Source: Ktedonobacteria bacterium brp13 (lineage in GTDB: Bacteria > Chloroflexota > Ktedonobacteria > Ktedonobacterales > Ktedonobacteraceae). From it: a DNA stretch of 64,000 nt. This document shows, piece after piece, positions 46,741 through 56,403 of the stretch (position 1 is its first letter; every line of letters starts with the position of its first letter). The notes below the pieces were generated by a model. That model made no database searches. It saw nothing but the letters and a program-made list of their open reading frames with translations, and was not told the DNA's origin. Position numbers and translations under genes: made by a program. The DNA lies in the NCBI GenBank assembly GCA_015099395.1, contig AP024096.1:1860001-1924000 (forward strand), given 5' to 3'.

Positions 46741-47757
46741 TTATGCTTCGGCGACTGTATCTACTGTCGTAGTATTGACTCCTGATACTGCCTGGTGCGT
46801 ATGGGGGTTGCCAGAGGCTTTTGGCTGGACAAAATTAACGTTGAGCACAATTGGCTGGGGATAGTTGCCAAATTGTTCACCAAAGATATTGAGTCCTCCC
46901 ACGTTTAATGCGTCGGGTTTAATGCCCAGGCGTACATCGATAAAAGGCTTTTGATTAATATGCAGATCGTCTATGCAGACAGAGCTGATCAGTTTTCCAT
47001 CGATGTAACTACTGTCCTCGGTGACCGACCAGATTTTGAGCATGCCATACTGGCTATCTTTTGAGCCCCACCATTGCGGAGTCAACAAGCCGCGCTTGCC
47101 GCCAAAGTCTGCCGGGCTGGTCCAACTTCCAATCTCCACATCGTTGATCCACAGCGTGATGTCGGAGGGCCAGTTAAGATGATGCAATGGAGCTTCCGAA
47201 CAGATTTCCGCACTGAGATCGAGTTGCAGTGCGCTGGCTCCAATGGGGAGATGATTGGGAAAACGATAGGTGACGTAGCCGCTACCAAACCAGAGCAATT
47301 GGGCATGTACATGATCTGGTTCATAAAAACTGGCTGGATGATCTAACAATCCGATCAGGTTGGTTGAACTGGCTAAGCCACAGGTAGGATGAACCTCAAA
47401 ATCATAAAATTGTCCAACAGGCATCGTAATACTGAAAGAGTCATTCGTATTCTTTTCGGTATTTTCTATGCGGATATGTATATCATCGTATGTACGTGCA
47501 CAGAGTTTCTGTAGGCCATGTGTCGCGGGTATCACCTTCGTACGTATCAGATCCGCTTTTTCTAATATCTGGATATGTGTTGTTGCTGAAGAGGGCGCGA
47601 TCTGCAAAGCCTCTGCAATCTCATTTACATTAATCGTGCGATCACCTAAATAAGCCAGTATTGCCAGACGCGTATCAGAGCTAAGTGCTTTTAACAATAG
47701 GAGCGATGTCTTATTATCATTTGTAAGATCTAAAAACAACACTTTTCCTTGCATCAT
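46741..47757 (-). CDS. ArsR-type regulator with large C-terminal domain
   Basis: About 338 residues. The first 90 are a winged helix-turn-helix of ArsR type (LLLLKALSSDTRLAILAYLG; INVNEIAEALQIAPSSATTH). The rest is a beta-rich domain (YDFEVHPTCGLAS; LHHLNWPSDITLWINDVEIG; TPQWWGSKDSQYG) with no visible metal site, perhaps a carbohydrate sensor. It sits between the secreted hydrolases and the ABC importer and has a near-consensus promoter, so it is the likely local regulator. Ligand unknown. Confidence 0.8.
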   Translation of the reverse strand: MMQGKVLFLDLTNDNKTSLLLLKALSSDTRLAILAYLGDRTINVNEIAEALQIAPSSATTHIQILEKADLIRTKVIPATHGLQKLCARTYDDIHIRIENTEKNTNDSFSITMPVGQFYDFEVHPTCGLASSTNLIGLLDHPASFYEPDHVHAQLLWFGSGYVTYRFPNHLPIGASALQLDLSAEICSEAPLHHLNWPSDITLWINDVEIGSWTSPADFGGKRGLLTPQWWGSKDSQYGMLKIWSVTEDSSYIDGKLISSVCIDDLHINQKPFIDVRLGIKPDALNVGGLNIFGEQFGNYPQPIVLNVNFVQPKASGNPHTHQAVSGVNTTTVDTVAEA

Positions 47758-47854
47758 ATCACCATTATTTGTTCAATGAGAGATTCCACTACTATACATG
47801 ACATCTTTTGTTACATCTCCCTTTAATTCGATACATGGCTAATTGTTACGGATT

Positions 47855-47883
47855 AGTATAAAGTATAGCCTGAGCAATGTCAA
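47855..47883 (-). promoter_or_regulatory. Promoter of the ArsR-type regulator
   Basis: Minus strand: TTGACA (47878-47883), 17-base spacer, TATACT (47855-47860). A second TATACT-like sequence lies within the spacer, giving a CTATACTTTATACT direct repeat that could be an operator. Confidence 0.6.
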
Positions 47884-47915
47884 TGTATCATTTATCAGTT
47901 AAAATGTGCCGTTTC

Positions 47916-48021
47916 TCAGATAACTTGCCACGCTATATTATGGTTTCAACGATTTTTCTCAAAAACCGTCTTGACAGGCTTCCCAAGCCAATTCTTGGCA
48001 AGTCGAAGCCAAGTTATCTGA
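47916..48021. repeat. Inverted-repeat element in the regulator-importer gap
   Basis: TCAGATAACTTG (47916) and its perfect complement (48010-48021) frame about 80 bases. Inside is a further stem (GGCTTC ... GAAGCC with CCAAG/CTTGG). No gene. Could be a small decayed element or a large RNA hairpin. The rest of 47884-48280 shows no recognisable feature. Confidence 0.6.
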
Positions 48022-48280
48022 TTGAAAAACGCCATAAATTAGTTTAAATGACACAATGACTGAGAGTTTGTTTTTTCGGTTGCAAACATCACTTACTTAA
48101 TTATATACGTTTAATGGTACCTACAGGAGTAAAATAGAGATAAGTAAGATCACTTTACGCTTGTAAGGCGCATCTATCAGGAGAACTTGTTCAACCTGAG
48201 ATGAAAATGGGCACAAGCTAGTCTGTTATTGGCTGCAAAATAACATTATGAGGAATAATTGCTTTAAATAAACGGGAGTC

Positions 48281-48309
48281 TTGACAATCGGGATTTTCGA
48301 GTTTACACT
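48281..48309 (+). promoter_or_regulatory. Promoter of the sugar importer operon
   Basis: TTGACA, 17-base spacer, TACACT, about 250 bases upstream of the binding-protein gene. The long leader contains no clear riboswitch. Confidence 0.6.
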
Positions 48310-48560
48310 GTACTTATTCAATTAGGGAAAAATCGAACTGAACTTGATTTATACGATGTATTGTTTCTTTCCCGCCATCTTTTAGCTCCCACGCATCAGA
48401 GCGTGTAGCTCATTAATCCTTATCTATAGTGAAACTGCTGCATTGTCGCAGCCACGTAAACATACGGTCTTTTGTGACCACATCTGTGCATATGAACATG
48501 CAGATGCGTTGTGCCCACGTGTAACTTTTTCTTACTGTGTCTGAAGGAGGACATTCTGCT

Positions 48561-49583
48561 ATGAGGCGTAATCGATCTCTCTTTACCTTAATGCTGAGTA
48601 TTTTGCTCGGTGGTATTTTCCTGGTTGGCTGTGGTGGAAATACAGGCAGTGGCACCTCAACTGGAAGCGTAACAAGCTGTGGTAATCCTCCCATCCTGAG
48701 CAAAAGTACCGGCCTCAAAATTGGCTTCTCACAGAACATCAGCAACAGCCCCTGGCGTCTAGCTGAAAACAAGAGTATGCAAGATGGGGCGAAAGCAGCC
48801 GGTGATACGTTTGTAATGACTGACGCAGGTGGTCAGGATGCTAAACAAGTCTCAGACATTCAATCACTTATTTCGCAGCAAGTCAACGTTCTTATCATCG
48901 CCCCTCTCACCGAGTCAGGAGAAGTCTCTGCCATCCTGGCAGCGAAAAAAGCCTGCATTCCTGTCTTCCTCGTTGACCGTGACGCCGATCATTCGCTGGC
49001 AAAGCCTGGTCAGGATTATGTTACCTTTGTTGGTTCTGACTTTGTGAAACAGGCGCAGCTTGTGGCTGATGCTATGATCCAAGCGACCAACGGTAAGGCA
49101 AAGATCATTGAACTGGAAGGCACCTCTGGTGCTACCCCTGCCATCCTGCGCAAACAGGGCTTCGACAACGAGATCAAGAAATATCCAGGCATGCAGATCG
49201 TAGCTTCTCAGGACGCAAACTTCGATCGTGACACCGCTCGCCAGAAGATGCAGACCCTGCTCCAGGCTCATCCTGACGTGACAGCCGTCTATGCTGCCAA
49301 TGACGAAGAGGCTCAGGGTGCCATTGCTGCCTTGAAAGCGGCAGGCAAAGTACCTGGCAAAGATGTGCTCGTCGGCTCCATTGATGGTGAGACTGCGGGA
49401 CTAGAGTCGATCATTGCAGGACAGCAATTGGTCTCGGTCACATCCAATCCCCGCCTTGGACCTCTTACCTATCAAGCGATTTCAGATTATGCACATGGCA
49501 AGAAAGTAGCCAACTGGATCGTGATGCAGGATAAGGTCTATACCAAGGCCAATGCTCAGGCGAATCTGGTGAATGGCTTCTAA
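48561..49583 (+). CDS. Sugar-binding lipoprotein of an ABC importer
   Basis: About 340 residues. Lipoprotein signal with lipobox LVGC near residue 23, then a Ser/Gly/Thr linker and a periplasmic-binding-protein type 1 fold (GLKIGFSQNISNSPWRLAEN; INVLIIAPL-like strand NVLIIAPLTESGE; VFLVDRDADH; DVTAVYAANDEEAQGAI; LVGSIDGE). This plan is close to YtfQ-type furanose-binding proteins. ATG 48561 has AAGGAGG upstream. First gene of a four-gene importer operon next to an arabinofuranosidase, suggesting L-arabinofuranose or galactofuranose as ligand. Confidence 0.9.
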   Translation: MRRNRSLFTLMLSILLGGIFLVGCGGNTGSGTSTGSVTSCGNPPILSKSTGLKIGFSQNISNSPWRLAENKSMQDGAKAAGDTFVMTDAGGQDAKQVSDIQSLISQQVNVLIIAPLTESGEVSAILAAKKACIPVFLVDRDADHSLAKPGQDYVTFVGSDFVKQAQLVADAMIQATNGKAKIIELEGTSGATPAILRKQGFDNEIKKYPGMQIVASQDANFDRDTARQKMQTLLQAHPDVTAVYAANDEEAQGAIAALKAAGKVPGKDVLVGSIDGETAGLESIIAGQQLVSVTSNPRLGPLTYQAISDYAHGKKVANWIVMQDKVYTKANAQANLVNGF

Positions 49584-49620
49584 TTGGCTCCCTGTGCTTT
49601 GTGAAGCCTGGGTCTACGGT

Positions 49621-49650
49621 GATCAGAAGTGCTTAGTGGTACTTCTGATC
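49621..49650 (+). promoter_or_regulatory. Intercistronic hairpin after the binding-protein gene
   Basis: Perfect 10-bp stem GATCAGAAGT / ACTTCTGATC with 10-base loop between the binding-protein and ATPase genes. Such hairpins commonly protect the upstream mRNA end so that binding protein is made in excess. Confidence 0.6.
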
Positions 49651-49677
49651 GCTCAGTGGTGTAGAAAGGGATACCAG

Positions 49678-51291
49678 ATGTCTCAAAATCCCCCATTGCT
49701 CCAGATTGATCACGTACAAAAAGGGTTTCCTGGCGTACAGGCGCTAGTGGACGCCAATCTCACCATCCAATCAAATGAGATCCACGCGCTGGTAGGACAA
49801 AACGGCGCTGGAAAATCTACGCTGATCAAGATCCTCACCGGAGCCTATCATCGTGACAGCGGAAACATACTCTTTGCAGGCCGCAGCATCGATTTTAAAA
49901 CGCCGCAACAAGCGCAGCGCAACGGGATCAGTACCATCTATCAAGAAATTAATCTGATCCCATTTCTTTCAATCTCCGAAAATATATTCCTGGGACGTGA
50001 ACCACGTCGCTTTGGCTTTATCGATTGGCCCCGGATGCATGCTGAGAGTCATAAGTTGCTTGAGCGTATCTCTATCTCCATAGATGTACGCAAGCCCTTG
50101 ATGACCTACAATATCGCGATTCAGCAGATGGTTGCGCTTGCGCGTGCTGTCTCCTTCGAGAGTCGGCTGGTCGTGATGGATGAGCCGACTTCGTCGCTGA
50201 ATGACCAGGAAGTGCAAGTACTCTTCTCCATCATCCGACAGTTGAAGTCTGACGGAGTCTCCGTTATGTTCGTGGGACATCGTCTGGATGAACTGTTCGA
50301 GATCTGTGATCGCGTCACGATTATGCGCGATGGCCGTACGGTCGGCGCGAGCTCTATGGATAAGATCACGCGGGTGGAATTGGTGGCGACGATGCTTGGT
50401 AAGGAGTTGGGTGAGGTACAACGTGGCGGTGAGACAAACTTTGATGCCACTAAACATCACGCGGAAAAGCAGACGCTGCTGGATGCTCACGATCTGCGCT
50501 ATGGACACAAATTGCGTGGTGCCAGCCTGAAGTTGCAAGCTGGCGAGATCGTCGGATTGGCTGGTCTACTTGGCTCTGGCAGAAGTGAATTAGCCCGTGC
50601 GCTCTTTGGGGCTGAAAAGCTTGAGGGCGGTACGGTGGATGTGGCAGATAAACCGATACATTTTAGTTCGCCACGCGATGCTATTCGTGCGCACATTGGT
50701 TTCTGTTCAGAAGATCGCAAAGCGGAGGGAATCATTCCATATCTGTCTGTGCGTGATAACCTCACGCTTGCCGCATTACCACTCTTTGCGCGTTATGGTA
50801 TTGTCTCACATGCGAAGCAGCGTCAGGTCGTGGATCAGTTTATCCGTCGCCTGGGTATTAAGACATCAGGACCGGAACAGAAAATTCGTGAACTCTCTGG
50901 TGGCAACCAGCAAAAGGTGCTCCTGGCGCGCTGGCTCTGTTTGAATCCGCAGATCTTAATTTTAGATGAACCTACACGTGGCATCGACGTAGGCGCACGT
51001 GCCGAAATTCAAGGCATTATTGAGGAACTAGCTGAAAGCGGCGTTGGTGTCCTGATGATTTCATCCGATCTTGAGGAACTCACTGAGGGAAGTGATCGCA
51101 TTGTGGTATTACGGGATGGCATGACTGTATCTGCGTTGACGCACGAGCAGATTAGTCAGGATGCGATTATGGTGGCGATGGCTCAAGGGACAGATGATGC
51201 TGTACAGGCCACAACGCTGCCGGATGAAGATGTTGTACCATCCGTACAAGTAGATGGCTCTGGTGAGGTGTCGCATGAAAAAGCTGAATGA
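49678..51291 (+). CDS. Sugar ABC transporter ATP-binding protein, double cassette (YtfR/RbsA-like)
   Basis: About 537 residues with two cassettes. Walker A GQNGAGKST and Walker B LVVMDEPTSSL in the first; GLLGSGRSE, LSGGNQQK and ILDEPTRGIDVG in the second. ATG 49678 has GAAAGGG upstream. It overlaps the next permease by 17 bases. Energises the importer of this operon. The C-terminal 30 residues are acidic and variable. Confidence 0.92.
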   Translation: MSQNPPLLQIDHVQKGFPGVQALVDANLTIQSNEIHALVGQNGAGKSTLIKILTGAYHRDSGNILFAGRSIDFKTPQQAQRNGISTIYQEINLIPFLSISENIFLGREPRRFGFIDWPRMHAESHKLLERISISIDVRKPLMTYNIAIQQMVALARAVSFESRLVVMDEPTSSLNDQEVQVLFSIIRQLKSDGVSVMFVGHRLDELFEICDRVTIMRDGRTVGASSMDKITRVELVATMLGKELGEVQRGGETNFDATKHHAEKQTLLDAHDLRYGHKLRGASLKLQAGEIVGLAGLLGSGRSELARALFGAEKLEGGTVDVADKPIHFSSPRDAIRAHIGFCSEDRKAEGIIPYLSVRDNLTLAALPLFARYGIVSHAKQRQVVDQFIRRLGIKTSGPEQKIRELSGGNQQKVLLARWLCLNPQILILDEPTRGIDVGARAEIQGIIEELAESGVGVLMISSDLEELTEGSDRIVVLRDGMTVSALTHEQISQDAIMVAMAQGTDDAVQATTLPDEDVVPSVQVDGSGEVSHEKAE

Positions 51292-52309
51292 TACTATTGT
51301 AACTCCTGCATCTGTGCCCGCAACTTCGGAAGAGATCCGACGGGACGCCTTTTCATTTGGTCGCTTGCGCGAGTATGGGCAGACATATGGAACCCTTGGC
51401 GCTTTGATCCTGCTCATCATCTTTAACATTATTGTTACGCCGCACTTTCTCTCCGCCCAAACGCTCAGCACTAATCTGTACCAGGTCGCTGAAACGGTCA
51501 TTTTAGCCATGGGGATGACACTAGTGATTGCGACCGGTGGCATCGATCTCTCGGTCGGAGCGGTGATGTCGATTGCTGGCTCCATAGCCGCGCTTATCTT
51601 CGTCGGTCGCATTTTTTCCTTCAGTGGTCCGATCTCCTACGTCGTAGCGATCGTTGCGGCTCTGCTGATTGCTGCATTGTGTGGACTTTTCAATGGCATA
51701 CTGGTGACCGCCTTTCGTATCCAACCAATTGTTGCCACTTTGATCTTATACATTGCTGGACGCGGTATCGCTGAGGTGCTCGTCAATGGAGTCGTTGACT
51801 TCTCGAATCAAACCTTCCAATTCATCGGCAACGGAACCATCCTTGGCATCCCATTTCAAGTCGTCGTGATGCTTATTATCACGATCTTTTTCATCTGGCT
51901 AGTACGCGGAACCATCTTTGGACGTCAGGTTGTGGCAACCGGCGGCAATGGGCCCGCTGCTCGTCTGTCAGGTATCCCAGTGGCACGCGTAAAATTAGCC
52001 GTCTACATCATCATGGGAATCCTGGGAGGCATTGCGGGCATCTTCTACATCTCGAACAACTCATCCGCAGATCCTGGCGGGATCGGCCTGGGTATGGAGT
52101 TGAACGCTATCGCCGCAGTCGCGGTTGGAGGTTCGTCACTGCTGGGTGGACAGGCCAACATCATCGGGACATTTGTAGGAGCGGTCTTTATCCAACTGCT
52201 CACCTTCTCCTTGACAGCCAACAACGTATCCGCTGATATCTCCAAAGTCGTGGAAGCACTGCTCATCATCGTAGCTGTCTACTTACAGACACAGCGGAAA
52301 GCCGCATAA
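51275..52309 (+). CDS. Sugar ABC transporter permease (YtfT-like)
   Basis: About 344 residues, RbsC-like family. Signature ATGGIDLSVGAVMSIAG and coupling loop TGGNGPAARLSGIPVAR; eight or more membrane segments. ATG 51275 lies inside the end of the ATPase gene with GAGGTG upstream. Pairs with the following permease in a heterodimer, by analogy with the galactofuranose importer YtfT-YjfF. Confidence 0.9.
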   Translation: MKKLNDTIVTPASVPATSEEIRRDAFSFGRLREYGQTYGTLGALILLIIFNIIVTPHFLSAQTLSTNLYQVAETVILAMGMTLVIATGGIDLSVGAVMSIAGSIAALIFVGRIFSFSGPISYVVAIVAALLIAALCGLFNGILVTAFRIQPIVATLILYIAGRGIAEVLVNGVVDFSNQTFQFIGNGTILGIPFQVVVMLIITIFFIWLVRGTIFGRQVVATGGNGPAARLSGIPVARVKLAVYIIMGILGGIAGIFYISNNSSADPGGIGLGMELNAIAAVAVGGSSLLGGQANIIGTFVGAVFIQLLTFSLTANNVSADISKVVEALLIIVAVYLQTQRKAA

Positions 52310-52375
52310 TTTCAGCATCCTTATTTTGAATGTCTCTATCTTGATAGTTCGCGTATCTTTTGAGGTGGTGTGAAG

Positions 52376-53377
52376 ATGGCACAAATTGCGACACCTAAAA
52401 ATCAGTCAGTGCTCCCTGCAAGAAAAAGGTGGGAGACTGTTATCTCAATTATCCGCCATCAGGGAGCGTTGATTGCGCTGATTCTGGTATTTACGCTAAG
52501 CTCGATCAGTTTCAACGGCTTCCTGACTACATATAACGTCCTGGATAATGTGCTCGTTTCTAACGTTCCCATTGGACTCATCGCTCTGGGTATGACATTT
52601 GTGATTATCACGGGCGGCATCGATCTGTCAGTTGGTTCCACAATTGCACTCTCATCAGTTGTTGTCGCCCTGAGTAGCTCACACGGCATGTGGTTTGCCA
52701 TTGTTGCCGCAGTGCTCACCGGCCTGGCCGTCGGACTCTTTAATGGCTTTGTGATTACACAGATGCACGTTCCTCCATTTGTGGCAACGCTGGCAACACT
52801 GCTCGGTGTACGCGGCTTAGCTCTCTATTTCTCAAATGAGCATAACGTCAACGTTACGAATAGCGACCTGCTAAATTTTGGGAATGGAGCAATCCTCGGC
52901 ATTCCCAATCCTGTCATCGTACTGATCGTAGCTTTTATTATTGGCATCGTTGTGCTCAACTATGCGCGCTTTGCTCGCCATCTGCTAGCTATCGGAGGGA
53001 ATGAGGAAGCCGCTCGATTGCTTGGCATTCGCGTCAATAGTACACTGCTCGGAGCATATATGCTGAGTGGCGCATTGGCAGGACTCGCTGGTGTGTTTAT
53101 CGCGATCCAGACCTATACTGGTTCAGGTAATCTAGCCAACGGCTATGAACTATCTGCGATTGCCGCCGTCGTTGTGGGTGGCACACTCATCTCCGGTGGC
53201 GAAGGATCGGTCTTTGGAACCTTCGTCGGGGTATTGCTACTTGGCTTTATCCTGAATGTTTTGAACTTCCTGAGTGGTGCAGGCGTCCCACTTAATCCAT
53301 TCTGGCAGGACGTTGTACGTGGCGCATTCTTGCTGGTGGTGATTCTGCTACAAAGTCGTTTAGCTAAAAGGGCTTGA
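52376..53377 (+). CDS. Sugar ABC transporter permease (YjfF-like)
   Basis: About 333 residues, RbsC-like. Signature ITGGIDLSVGSTIALSS, loop IGGNEEAARLLGIRVN, C-terminus VVRGAFLLVVILLQSRLAK. ATG 52376 is chosen; a GTG six bases upstream is possible. GAGGTGG lies upstream. The stop codon directly abuts an IS6 remnant, but the C-terminus looks complete. Confidence 0.9.
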   Translation: MAQIATPKNQSVLPARKRWETVISIIRHQGALIALILVFTLSSISFNGFLTTYNVLDNVLVSNVPIGLIALGMTFVIITGGIDLSVGSTIALSSVVVALSSSHGMWFAIVAAVLTGLAVGLFNGFVITQMHVPPFVATLATLLGVRGLALYFSNEHNVNVTNSDLLNFGNGAILGIPNPVIVLIVAFIIGIVVLNYARFARHLLAIGGNEEAARLLGIRVNSTLLGAYMLSGALAGLAGVFIAIQTYTGSGNLANGYELSAIAAVVVGGTLISGGEGSVFGTFVGVLLLGFILNVLNFLSGAGVPLNPFWQDVVRGAFLLVVILLQSRLAKRA

Positions 53378-53695
53378 ACAATTGTGCGGAACGTTCGCAC
53401 CAACGAACCAGGCAACGAGAGCGAACCATGCGGCATTTCAAATCCCCTGGCCATGCGCAACGCTTCCTCTCTGCCTTTGGTCCGATCTCCGATCATTTCC
53501 GGCCCAAACGACATCGTCTCAACGCCTCGGTCTATCGTGCCCTCATGCAGGATCGCTTCCAGGTCTGGAATGAGATCACTGACGGGAAAACAGCGGCTTA
53601 ACAGAGAGCCACCCTCCTCAATCTTTCGCTTCCTCCCTTCCTCGCATCATTCTTTTTAGAAAAACCCTTCCATCCTCTTGCTAAGTTGACAATAT
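53378..53695 (+). pseudogene. IS6-family transposase C-terminal remnant with IS end
   Basis: From the permease stop onward the plus strand encodes SHQRTRQRERTMRHFKSPGH, AQRFLSAFGPISDHF and RPKRHRLNASVYRALM, the end of an IS6 transposase, to a stop at 53601. The outer end AAGTTGACAATATC (53681-53695) matches the inner IS ends at 13188 and 13636. The first catalytic half is missing. Gap 53602-53740 is otherwise empty. Confidence 0.75.
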
Positions 53696-53740
53696 CTGCT
53701 GTTCCTGTGACATGACCAGGGCCCTTTCTCTATATTTAGA

Positions 53741-55165
53741 CTAGAGCATTGCAAGCATAGTTTCCATCCGCATGCCGCGTGATCCTTTAAGGAGTACGAG
53801 ATCGCCGGGTCGTACCTCATGCTTGAGGAGATCGGCGGCGGCACGTTTGGCGGCTTCTAATTCCGCACTGTTGTTCACGTCAGCGCTAAAATAGTAGGCG
53901 TTCTTTTCTGGCATACCCGAGGCGATAGCGCCCTCAACATAGAAACGGGCCTGATCACCGATGGCGATTAGATAGTCCACACGACCAGCCAGAGAGGAGC
54001 CGCTAGTGGAGTGTTCGGCGCGTGCGTAGGTACCTAGCTGGAAGATATCGCCCAGAATGGCCCAGCGCTTCCCATTGGGAGCCTGGCTTGTATTGTGCAT
54101 AGCGCTGGTGATGGCGATAATCGACTGGCGATTGGCGTTATAGCTATCGTCGATGAGGGTACTGTTGTTGGGGCCGGGCTTGATTTCGCTGCGTCCTGGT
54201 GCGGGTGAGAGATCTTCCAAGGCCGAGGCGATATCGTCCAGTGACATCTCTGCCGCACAGCCAGTTGCTGCCGCAGCGAGGGCGATGGTGACACCGTGTT
54301 CGCCAGGAAGACGAAGCTGAACGGGCTGCTGTTGATCGTGATAGTGCAGCGTGAAGCTGTGCCCGAAGAGGGTATCACCGCCGATGTTGCTGGCACGTAC
54401 CGTAGCACCTTCACCTGTGCCATAGTAGAGAATGCGCGCTTGCGTTTTCGCTGCCATAGCGCGAACAAGTTCATCATCATAGTTGAGAATGGCGAAACCG
54501 TCAGGGGGGAGAACCTGCACCAGTTCGCTTTTGGCGATGGCGACGCGTTCCTGTGTGCCAAAGTATTCAAGGTGAGCGGCGCCGACAGTGGTAATGATAG
54601 ACCAGTGGGGGTTGGCGATGGAATTGCAGAGCCAGGTTAGCTCGCCGACACATTGAGCGCCCATCTCCAGCACGGCGTAGCGGTGTTGTGGCTCCAGGCG
54701 GAGGAGCGTGATGGGATAGCCAAGCTCGTGGTTATATGATGCATAGGTTTTAAGGGTGGGGGCTTTATGGCTGAGCACGGCGGCCACCGCATCTTTTGTG
54801 CTTGTTTTACCATTGCTTCCGGTAATGCCTATGCGGACGGTGTCTTTCTGACGTTGAGTGCGTGCGCGTGCTGTGGCGTGAAGGGCAGTAAGAACGTCGG
54901 GGACGATGATCTGTAGGAAGTCGGGAGGCACGTCGTTAGCTGGTGTGCTGCAAAGAGCGGCCAGCGCGCCTGCACGAGCAGCAGCAGGAATGAAGTGGTG
55001 GCCGTCGCTGTTTGTTCCTTTGCGAGCAATAAAGAGGTCGCCGGGCGTGATCAGGCGGCTGTCATGATGGGCCGAGCGGAAGATCAGAGCGGGATCGGGA
55101 GTTGTGCTACTCTGGATATGGATCTGATCGGTGTTGCTTTGTAGTATGTCGTTAAGAGTGAACAT
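53741..55165 (-). CDS. murF: UDP-N-acetylmuramoyl-tripeptide--D-alanyl-D-alanine ligase
   Basis: 474 residues, full MurF length. N-terminal substrate domain (FRSAHHDSRLITPGDLFIAR), ATP loop GITGSNGKTSTKD, central motifs EMGAQCVGEL and HLEYFGTQE, C-terminal LIDDSYNANRQS and LLKGSRGMRMETM. It adds the terminal dipeptide or depsipeptide to the peptidoglycan precursor. It is the third gene after vanH and vanA on the same strand, so it may be a paralogue adapted to D-Ala-D-Lac rather than the housekeeping enzyme. That specificity is inferred. Confidence 0.92.
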   Translation of the reverse strand: MFTLNDILQSNTDQIHIQSSTTPDPALIFRSAHHDSRLITPGDLFIARKGTNSDGHHFIPAAARAGALAALCSTPANDVPPDFLQIIVPDVLTALHATARARTQRQKDTVRIGITGSNGKTSTKDAVAAVLSHKAPTLKTYASYNHELGYPITLLRLEPQHRYAVLEMGAQCVGELTWLCNSIANPHWSIITTVGAAHLEYFGTQERVAIAKSELVQVLPPDGFAILNYDDELVRAMAAKTQARILYYGTGEGATVRASNIGGDTLFGHSFTLHYHDQQQPVQLRLPGEHGVTIALAAAATGCAAEMSLDDIASALEDLSPAPGRSEIKPGPNNSTLIDDSYNANRQSIIAITSAMHNTSQAPNGKRWAILGDIFQLGTYARAEHSTSGSSLAGRVDYLIAIGDQARFYVEGAIASGMPEKNAYYFSADVNNSAELEAAKRAAADLLKHEVRPGDLVLLKGSRGMRMETMLAML

Positions 55166-55341
55166 GTATAAGTAATATCCTTTCCATCTCTCCTGGACTG
55201 CTCTCCAATGACTCTCGATGTTTCAGCACTCAAACGGTTGGCTACTCCTTTCACAAGAGCTTACAGAACACGGATGAAGTGACGATATCATACTGTTCTG
55301 CATCACCCTGGGAGGCCAGGCGAATTGTTACTGATCTGTCG

Positions 55342-56388
55342 TCATCGTTCATCGTTTTTTCCGTTCAATGCAAACGACACCATCCGGTCGATCATTTCGG
55401 CAAATGGCAACCCTGCGCCCGCCATCATTCGCGGATAACGGCTGTATGAAGTCATACCGGGCAAAGTATTAACCTCGTTAAGTACTACCTTTCCATCTTC
55501 CTTCAGGAACATATCCACCCGCGAAAGTCCCCTGCATCCCAAGGCGCGATATATGGCTTTTGCCGTCTGCTGAACGAGCAAGCGCGCCTCTGCCGAAATG
55601 TCAGCGGGAACGATTACTGTTGAGTTTTCAGAACCGCTTTCAGGGTTATTCTCCTGATGGATTCTGAAGAAGCCATGAGATAGACGAATTTGATCGACCT
55701 CGCCTACCATCAAATCCAGATCGTTCCCTAATATCGCACATCCCACCTCGCTGCCGACGACAGCCTCTTCGATCAACACCTTCGAGTCATACTGTCTTGC
55801 GGTTTCCACCGCGCTCAGCAATTCTTCTTTTCGAGATACCTTGCTGACGCCGAAAGATGAACCCGAACGGGCCGGCTTTACAACGACGGGATAAGGAAGC
55901 CGGTCGGCGTCAATATCCTCGTCCGCCGTGACAATCCAGAAATTCGGCGTGGCAATTCCCGCGTTTCTAGCGACGATATAAGCAAGGGATTTGTCCATAC
56001 ACAGAGCAGAACTTTGGATATCGCAGCCTACATAGGGGATGCCGGAAAGCTCCAACAAACCCTGCATCGCACCATCCTCGCCGAGTTTGCCGTGCAGAAC
56101 GGGAAGCACCATATCCAAACGGATCGTTTTGTATTGTCCCTGTTCCAGAACAAGCAATCCGTGTATGCTTCTGTCCGGTGACAGCATAGCCGGACGGCAA
56201 TTGTTGTTTTCCCAATTTGCGCCAGGGCCGTCACACAACTTCCAAGCACCGCTCTTCGTAATCCCGATATAAAACGGCTCATACTTTTCGATATCGAGGT
56301 GTTTTGCGACCTCTTGCGCAGATTTAACGGAGATGGGATGTTCTTCGGAACAGCCTCCGAATAGAATTGCGACTTTCAACCTATCCAT
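55342..56388 (-). CDS. vanA: VanA/VanB-type D-alanine--D-lactate ligase
   Basis: 348 residues. Very close in pattern to VanA: VAILFGGCSEEH, EPFYIGITKSGAWKLCDG, LSGIPYVGCDIQSSALCMDK, KPARSGSSFGV, EVDQIRLSHGFFRIHQENNP, NEVNTLPGMTSYSRYPRMM. The omega-loop segment FRIHQE carries the histidine linked to D-lactate selectivity in VanA, unlike D-Ala-D-Ala ligases. It makes the depsipeptide that replaces D-Ala-D-Ala in glycopeptide-resistant cells. It lies 15 bases after vanH. Exact subtype is not assigned. Confidence 0.88.
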   Translation of the reverse strand: MDRLKVAILFGGCSEEHPISVKSAQEVAKHLDIEKYEPFYIGITKSGAWKLCDGPGANWENNNCRPAMLSPDRSIHGLLVLEQGQYKTIRLDMVLPVLHGKLGEDGAMQGLLELSGIPYVGCDIQSSALCMDKSLAYIVARNAGIATPNFWIVTADEDIDADRLPYPVVVKPARSGSSFGVSKVSRKEELLSAVETARQYDSKVLIEEAVVGSEVGCAILGNDLDLMVGEVDQIRLSHGFFRIHQENNPESGSENSTVIVPADISAEARLLVQQTAKAIYRALGCRGLSRVDMFLKEDGKVVLNEVNTLPGMTSYSRYPRMMAGAGLPFAEMIDRMVSFALNGKNDER

Positions 56389-56403
56389 GCTATTTTCTCC
56401 TCT

